Shown here piece by piece: positions 23,030 to 27,954 of a stretch of 27,954 nucleotides of DNA. Position numbers and translations under genes: made by a program. The notes under the pieces were generated by a model, which saw only the letters and a program-made list of their open reading frames with translations, was not told the origin of the DNA and searched no databases. Positions within the stretch are counted from its first letter, which is position 1; every line of letters starts with the position of its first letter. Location of the stretch: assembly GCA_964649415.1 (NCBI GenBank), contig CAZYSK010000079.1, positions 1-27,954 on the forward strand, given 5' to 3'. This DNA comes from CAZYSK01 sp964649415 (GTDB taxonomy: Bacteria; Chloroflexota; Anaerolineae; B4-G1).

Positions 23030-26000
23030 ATGAATACTCGCACACGCAGTCCCCTCATCCCGCTGGGCCTGTCCACGGGTTTGGTGGCGTTGACCTTGGG
23101 CCTGCTGGGGAGGATGGCCCGGCCGGGGCTGGCGAAGCCGCTAGGCACTGACGTCACCGGCCCCATCAACAGCCCCACGACCTGGGTCGCCGCTGCCAGC
23201 CCCTACGTCCTCAAGAACGATATCGTGGTCGCCACCGGCGTCACCCTGACCATCGAGCCCGGAGTGGTGGTACAGGGAGAGAACAACTTACGCCTGGAGA
23301 TCCAGGGCTACCTGGACGCGGTGGGGACAGCCGGGCAGCCCATCACGTTCACCTCGGCGGCCGACAGCGGCCCCGGCGGGTGGGCCGGGTTGCTGTTCGA
23401 GGGCGGTGCCGGCCACCTGGGATATGCCACCGTGCGCTACGGCGGCGATTCGGACGGCGTGAAACGCAGCAACGTCACGGTGCGCAACGTCAGCGCGGGC
23501 GAGGTGCACATCGAACACAGTGCGGTGCTGAGTGGGCCTGACACCGCCGTCCAGGACGACTATGGGCTGTACGTCGAGGGCGCTCGCGTGGCCGTCGACG
23601 ACGTCCTCATTGCCAACAACGGCAGTGGCTTGGGTGACGACTACGGGCTATACGCCGCCACGGGCAGCGTCGTCACCGTCACCAGCAGCACGTTCCAGGA
23701 TAACCAGGGCTGGGCCGTCGGCGTGGAAGCGGATGAGGTCCGTCGTGTGACCGGCAACAGCTTCAACGGCAACCAGTTCGACCGGGTGCGCATCACCGGT
23801 GGCTCGGTGGGAGCTGACCTGACGCTCACCTCGCAGACCGGCCTGGACGGGTATGAACTGAAGGAAGACCTGACCGTGTCCGGCGGCGCGACGCTGACGG
23901 TGGCCCCCGGAGTGGCCGTGATGGGGGCGAATGGCAAAGCCCTGAAGGTAGCGGGCTACCTGGACGCGGTGGGCACAGCCGGGCAGCCGATCACGTTCAC
24001 CTCGGCAGCCGACAGCGGCCCCGGCGGGTGGGCCGGGCTGCTCTTCGACGGCGGCGCCGGGCACCTGGCATACGCCACCGTGCGCTACGGCGGCGATTCG
24101 GACGGCGTGAAGCGCAGCAACGTCACGGTGCGCAACGTCAGCGCCGGCGAGGTGCGCATCGAACACAGCGCGGTGCTGAGTGGACCCGACACCGCCGTCC
24201 TGGATGACTATGGGCTGTACGTCGAGAACGCTCGCGTGCTCGTCGACGACGTCCTCATCGCCAACAATGGCAGCGACTACGGTGACGACTATGGGCTGTA
24301 CGCCGCCGCGGGCAGCGTCGTCACCGTCACCGGCAGCACGTTCCAGGGCAACCAGGGCTGGGCCATCGGTGTACTGGAAGCAGATAGCATCCGTCGCGTG
24401 ACCGGCAACAGCTTCAGCGGCAACACCTACGACCGGGTGCGCATCGTCGGTAGCTCAGTGGGGGCTGACCTGACGCTCACCGCACAGACCGGCCTGGACG
24501 GGTATGAACTAAAGGAGAATCTGACCGTGTCCGGCGGCGCGACGCTGACGGTGGATCCCGGAGTGGCCGTGATGGGGGCGAATGGCAAAGCCCTGAAGGT
24601 ACTGGGGTACCTGGACGCGGTGGGCACAGCCGCGCAGCCCATCACGTTCACCTCGGCGGCCGACAGCGGCCCCGGCGGGTGGGCCGGGCTGCTCTTCGAC
24701 GGCGGTGAGGGCCATCTGAAATACGCCACCGTGCGCTACGGCGGCGATTCGAACGGCGTGACGAACAGCAACGTCACGGCGCGCAACGTGAGCGCAGGAG
24801 AGGTGAAGATCGAGGACTGCCAGGTGCTGACTGCATCCAGCGGCACCATCGCGGCTGCGTATGGGCTGTACGCCGCGGGAAGCCGCGTCGTGGTCAGCAG
24901 GACCACCTTCGCGGGCAACATCGCCGGGAACAGCGACGACTATGGGCTGTACGCCGATGGCGGGAGCGTGGTCACGGTCACAGGGAGCACCTTCCGAGAC
25001 AACGGCGGCTATGCGGTGGGCGTGACGGCGGACGGCGTGCGGCGGATGACCGGCAACAGCTTCAGCGGCAACACCTACGACCGGGTGCGCATCGTCGGTG
25101 GCTCGGTGGGGGTTGATCTGACGCTCATCTCGCAATCCGGCCTGGACGGGTATGAACTGAAGGAAGGCCTGACCGTGTCCGGCGGCGCGACGCTGACGGT
25201 GAACCCCGGAGTGGTCGTGATGGGGGCGGATGGCAAAGCCCTGAAGGTATTGGGGTACCTGAACGCGGTGGGGACGGACACCCAACCGATCACGTTCACC
25301 TCGGCCGCCGACAGCGGCCCCGGCGGGTGGGCCGGGCTGCTCTTCGACGGCGGCGCCGGCCACCTGGCATACGCCACCGTGCGCTACGGCGGCGATTCGG
25401 ACGGCGTGAAACGCAGCAACGTCACGGTGCGCAACGTCAGCGCGGGCGAGGTGCGTATCGAAAACAGCGCGGTGCTGAGTGGACCTGACACCGCTATCCT
25501 GGATGACTATGGGCTGTACGTCGAGGGCGCTCGCGTGATCGTCGACGACGTCCTCGTTGCCGACAACGGCAGCGGCGTGGGCAGCGACTATGGGCTGTAC
25601 GCCGCCGGGGGGAGCGTCGTCACCGTCACCGGCAGCACGTTCCAGGGCAACCGGGGCTGGGCAATAGGCGTGGAAACCGACGGGGTGCGTCGCGTGACGG
25701 GCAACACCTTCAGCGGCAACACCTACGACCGGGTGCGCATCATGGACGGATCGGTCATGGCCGACACCACGCTGGTCGCGCAGACCGGCCTGGAAGGGTA
25801 TGAACTGCAAGGCAGCGTGATCGTCACCACCGGTGTGACGCTCACGGTGCCGCCGGGGGTGATGGTGATGGGGGAGGACGACGGGCTGCTGAAAGTAGCG
25901 GGCTACCTGGACGCGGTGGGCACAGCCGCGCAGCCCATCACGTTCACCTCGGCGGACGACAGCGGCCCCGGCCAGTGGGCCGGGCTGTTCTTCGACGGCG

Positions 26001-27757
26001 GTGCCGGATATCTGCGCCACGCCATCGTGCGCTACGGCGGTGACGCGGGCGGCCTCAAGTACAGCGGCATCGCGGTGCGCGACGTGCTGGCGGGCGAGGT
26101 GCGTATTGAGAACAGCCAGGTGGTGAGCACGTCCAGCGGCACCATCGCCGAAGATTACGGGCTGTACGTGGAGGCCAGCCGGGTGATCGTAAGCGACACC
26201 ATCCTGACCGACAACGGGAGCGGCATCGAGGATCACGGGTTGTACGCGGCATCTGGCAGCGTGATCACGGTAACGGGCAGCACCGTCCGGGACAACCGGG
26301 GCGACGGCGTGACGGTGGACGGCGGCCACGTCACGATGACGTGTGTCACGGTCGCCGACAACCAGACCGATGGCATCCGATTCACCAGCGCGGGTCACGT
26401 GCACGTCTTCAGTTCTGGCATACGCGACAACGATGGCGACGGCCTGCACAATGACACCGGCGTAACCGTGGACGCGCGCTACAACTGGTGGGGCAGCAGC
26501 ACCGGCCCGGCTCACAGCTCCAACCCAGGCGGCACCGGGGACGCGGTCAGCGACGACGTCACGTTCAACCCGTGGTTGAAGAAGGCCATGTGCGCGAGCA
26601 TCGACGATGCCGACCTGGCAGTCGCGGGCTCCGTCTCGCCCGGCTGGGTACCGGCGGGGGACCCCCTGACCTACACGTTCACCATCACCAACTACGGCCC
26701 GGCGGGTGCCGAGAGCGTGACCCATACCTACACGCTGCCGGGAAACGTGACGCTGGACCAGGTCACGTCCAGCCAGGGCACGTGCAGCGTGGCCGGAGGC
26801 GCCGCGATTACGTGCACTATGGGCGCGATGGCGATCAACGACACCGCCACGATCACCGTCTTCGTCACCTCCACGTTGGAAGGCATGGTCACCAAGATGG
26901 CCCGCGTGAACGGCAATAGGACCGACCCCGATCTGGGCGACAACACGGCGGCGGTCGAGACGTGTGTCGGTCCGGTGACCGACCTGGTGGTCACCAAGGT
27001 CGCCTCCTCGGGCGCGGTGACGGCGGGGAGATTGCTAACCTACACGGTTATCGTGACCAACGCAGGCCCATCGGAAGCTGCCGGCGTGACGCTCACCGAC
27101 ACGCTGCCCGTGAGCGCCACCCTCGAGTCGGCCGTGGCCAGTCGCGGGTCAGGCTGCACGCCATCGGGCCGCAAGATCATCTGTCCCCTGGACGACCTGG
27201 CCTCCGGGGACGCCGCGGTGATCACACTGGTCGTATCCGTCGATCCCATGGCGCGGGGGGGGATCACCAACGAGGCCACGGCGGAGGGCGCTGGGCACGA
27301 TCCCAACGCAGGCAACAGCACGGTCACCGTTGAGACCCCCGTCAGCGCGGAGGCCGATCTGCAGGTCGTGAAAACCGGCTCCTCCGGCATTGCAGTCGTG
27401 GACAATCCGCTGCGCTACATGATCTCCGTGACCAACTTCGGCCCGTCGGCGGCGACAGGGGTGACCCTGATCGACGTGCTGCCCCCAGGCGTGACGTTCG
27501 CTTCGGCCACGCCGACGCAAGGGACCGGCTGCGGGGAATCGGGCGGCACGGTCACCTGTGGGCTGGGCACCTTGTACCCCAGCGGCACCGCGGGCGTCAC
27601 GCTCATCGTCACGCCCACTGTGGAAGGCGCGATCACCAACGAGGCCCGTGTGAGCAGCGTCGATCCCGACCCTGATGCAGCGAACAACACAGACGAGGAG
27701 AACACGGCCGTCAAGTCCGACTGGGAGCTATATCTGCCGCTCGTGCCGAAAGGGTGA
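23030..27757 (+). CDS. Large secreted repeat protein: beta-helix repeats, DUF11 domains, 'YLPLV' tail
   Basis: This 1575-residue exported protein opens with a basic N-terminus and a hydrophobic segment (about 9-27) consistent with a signal peptide. Five repeats of 216-217 residues follow (ITFTSA at residues 105, 321, 538, 754 and 970), rich in short strands and Asn/Gly turns, typical of a right-handed parallel beta-helix. A cap-like NWWGSSTGP follows (about 1152-1160). Three DUF11 domains (about 1193-1311, 1317-1436 and 1442-1560) form a stalk of Ig-like modules (YTFTITNYGP, YTVIVTNAGP, YMISVTNFGP). It ends DWELYLPLVPKG; similar tails close many Chloroflexota secreted proteins. A cell-surface adhesive or polysaccharide-contacting role is plausible; no catalytic residues were recognised. 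AGGGGG precedes the ATG. Confidence 0.88.
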   Translation: MNTRTRSPLIPLGLSTGLVALTLGLLGRMARPGLAKPLGTDVTGPINSPTTWVAAASPYVLKNDIVVATGVTLTIEPGVVVQGENNLRLEIQGYLDAVGTAGQPITFTSAADSGPGGWAGLLFEGGAGHLGYATVRYGGDSDGVKRSNVTVRNVSAGEVHIEHSAVLSGPDTAVQDDYGLYVEGARVAVDDVLIANNGSGLGDDYGLYAATGSVVTVTSSTFQDNQGWAVGVEADEVRRVTGNSFNGNQFDRVRITGGSVGADLTLTSQTGLDGYELKEDLTVSGGATLTVAPGVAVMGANGKALKVAGYLDAVGTAGQPITFTSAADSGPGGWAGLLFDGGAGHLAYATVRYGGDSDGVKRSNVTVRNVSAGEVRIEHSAVLSGPDTAVLDDYGLYVENARVLVDDVLIANNGSDYGDDYGLYAAAGSVVTVTGSTFQGNQGWAIGVLEADSIRRVTGNSFSGNTYDRVRIVGSSVGADLTLTAQTGLDGYELKENLTVSGGATLTVDPGVAVMGANGKALKVLGYLDAVGTAAQPITFTSAADSGPGGWAGLLFDGGEGHLKYATVRYGGDSNGVTNSNVTARNVSAGEVKIEDCQVLTASSGTIAAAYGLYAAGSRVVVSRTTFAGNIAGNSDDYGLYADGGSVVTVTGSTFRDNGGYAVGVTADGVRRMTGNSFSGNTYDRVRIVGGSVGVDLTLISQSGLDGYELKEGLTVSGGATLTVNPGVVVMGADGKALKVLGYLNAVGTDTQPITFTSAADSGPGGWAGLLFDGGAGHLAYATVRYGGDSDGVKRSNVTVRNVSAGEVRIENSAVLSGPDTAILDDYGLYVEGARVIVDDVLVADNGSGVGSDYGLYAAGGSVVTVTGSTFQGNRGWAIGVETDGVRRVTGNTFSGNTYDRVRIMDGSVMADTTLVAQTGLEGYELQGSVIVTTGVTLTVPPGVMVMGEDDGLLKVAGYLDAVGTAAQPITFTSADDSGPGQWAGLFFDGGAGYLRHAIVRYGGDAGGLKYSGIAVRDVLAGEVRIENSQVVSTSSGTIAEDYGLYVEASRVIVSDTILTDNGSGIEDHGLYAASGSVITVTGSTVRDNRGDGVTVDGGHVTMTCVTVADNQTDGIRFTSAGHVHVFSSGIRDNDGDGLHNDTGVTVDARYNWWGSSTGPAHSSNPGGTGDAVSDDVTFNPWLKKAMCASIDDADLAVAGSVSPGWVPAGDPLTYTFTITNYGPAGAESVTHTYTLPGNVTLDQVTSSQGTCSVAGGAAITCTMGAMAINDTATITVFVTSTLEGMVTKMARVNGNRTDPDLGDNTAAVETCVGPVTDLVVTKVASSGAVTAGRLLTYTVIVTNAGPSEAAGVTLTDTLPVSATLESAVASRGSGCTPSGRKIICPLDDLASGDAAVITLVVSVDPMARGGITNEATAEGAGHDPNAGNSTVTVETPVSAEADLQVVKTGSSGIAVVDNPLRYMISVTNFGPSAATGVTLIDVLPPGVTFASATPTQGTGCGESGGTVTCGLGTLYPSGTAGVTLIVTPTVEGAITNEARVSSVDPDPDAANNTDEENTAVKSDWELYLPLVPKG
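23160..26350. repeat. Five-unit in-frame direct repeat (648/651 bp) within the surface protein gene
   Basis: Equivalent bases lie at 23342, 23990, 24641, 25289 and 25937, that is 648, 651, 648 and 648 apart. Long blocks are nearly identical at the DNA level, for example the segment around each ITFTSA...DSGPGGWAGL. Units 1, 2 and 4 share one version of the middle segment (VLSGPDTA) and units 3 and 5 another (SSGTIA). The outer boundaries are approximate. Confidence 0.92.
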
Positions 27758-27792
27758 CCGGACAGCAAGGGGGCAAGGGGACGGGGGGACAA

Positions 27793-27872
27793 GGTTCGTA
27801 GTGAGGCACGCAGGTCCGCCGGAGTGCCGTCTCGCACGCGCGCGGCAGAGCGAGCAGGGATGCTCGCGGTCC
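27793..27872. repeat. 80-bp composite palindromic repeat, copy 1
   Basis: It begins GGTTCGTAGTGAGGCAC and includes GTGCCGTC and then the hairpin GCGAGCA-GGGA-TGCTCGC. It is repeated after a six-base gap at 27879. Its outer parts resemble the RAYT-associated REP 2 (TTCGTAGT-AGGCAC ... GTGCCGTC) with a longer centre. Confidence 0.88.
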
Positions 27873-27878
27873 CAGACC

Positions 27879-27954
27879 GGTTCGTAGTGAGGCACGCAGG
27901 TCCGCCGGAGTGCCGTCCCGCGCGCGGCAGAGCGAGCAGGGATGCTCGCGGTCC
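27879..27954. repeat. Composite palindromic repeat, copy 2 (reaches window end)
   Basis: This is a second copy of the 27793-27872 unit in the same orientation, four bases shorter in a GC-rich stretch. The array may continue beyond the window. No gene is seen between 27758 and the end. Confidence 0.88.

Noticed and set aside
24509..26725. 738-residue leftward open frame
   Set aside because: It is the reverse of the surface protein repeats and owes its length to the repeated GC-rich DNA.

Overview
The window is GC-rich bacterial DNA. Chloroflexota (Anaerolineae-like) is the likeliest source. This is an inference from the C-terminal 'YLPLV' tail on the large secreted protein, its beta-helix plus DUF11 architecture, the many small dispersed palindromes, and the corrinoid methyltransferase genes. 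No rRNA, tRNA or CRISPR array was seen.

Region 1 (138-7357) is a one-carbon (corrinoid methyl-transfer) island. A leftward operon encodes, in transcription order, a DUF1638 protein, a methyltetrahydrofolate:corrinoid methyltransferase, a corrinoid protein, a UroD-type methyltransferase, a second almost identical corrinoid protein and a second UroD-type methyltransferase. A divergent GntR/HutC regulator and a third, diverged corrinoid protein run rightward. The divergent intergenic region has a perfect-consensus leftward promoter, a rightward promoter, and two 20-bp direct repeats overlapping them, which are probable regulator operators. A 636-bp near-perfect duplication covers the two corrinoid genes. 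A relic of the methyltransferase 3' end lies beside one copy. The likely pathway is: unknown methylated substrate -> UroD-type methyltransferase -> corrinoid protein -> tetrahydrofolate.

Region 2 (7358-12695) holds a TroA-like metal ABC importer: lipoprotein, ATPase, and two permeases that each carry a C-terminal winged-helix extension. It is preceded by a four-copy 40-bp tandem repeat and followed by an AhpD-like protein. Palindromic repeats fill the gaps.

Region 3 (12700-20470) is a mobile/defence block. A REP-associated tyrosine transposase is flanked by three REP palindromes. A type I restriction-modification locus (hsdR, hsdM, hsdS) follows, with an AbiE-type toxin-antitoxin pair, under its own promoter and palindromic operator, inserted between hsdR and hsdM.

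Region 4 (20493-22677) has an Mth938-like small protein, a DinB-like protein, a broken AbrB-type fragment and a convergent MalY/PatB-type aminotransferase.

Region 5 (22834-27954) is a 1575-residue secreted protein of five 216-residue beta-helix repeats plus three DUF11 domains. It has a strong promoter with an adjacent palindrome. The window ends in two tandem copies of a palindromic repeat resembling the transposase's REPs.
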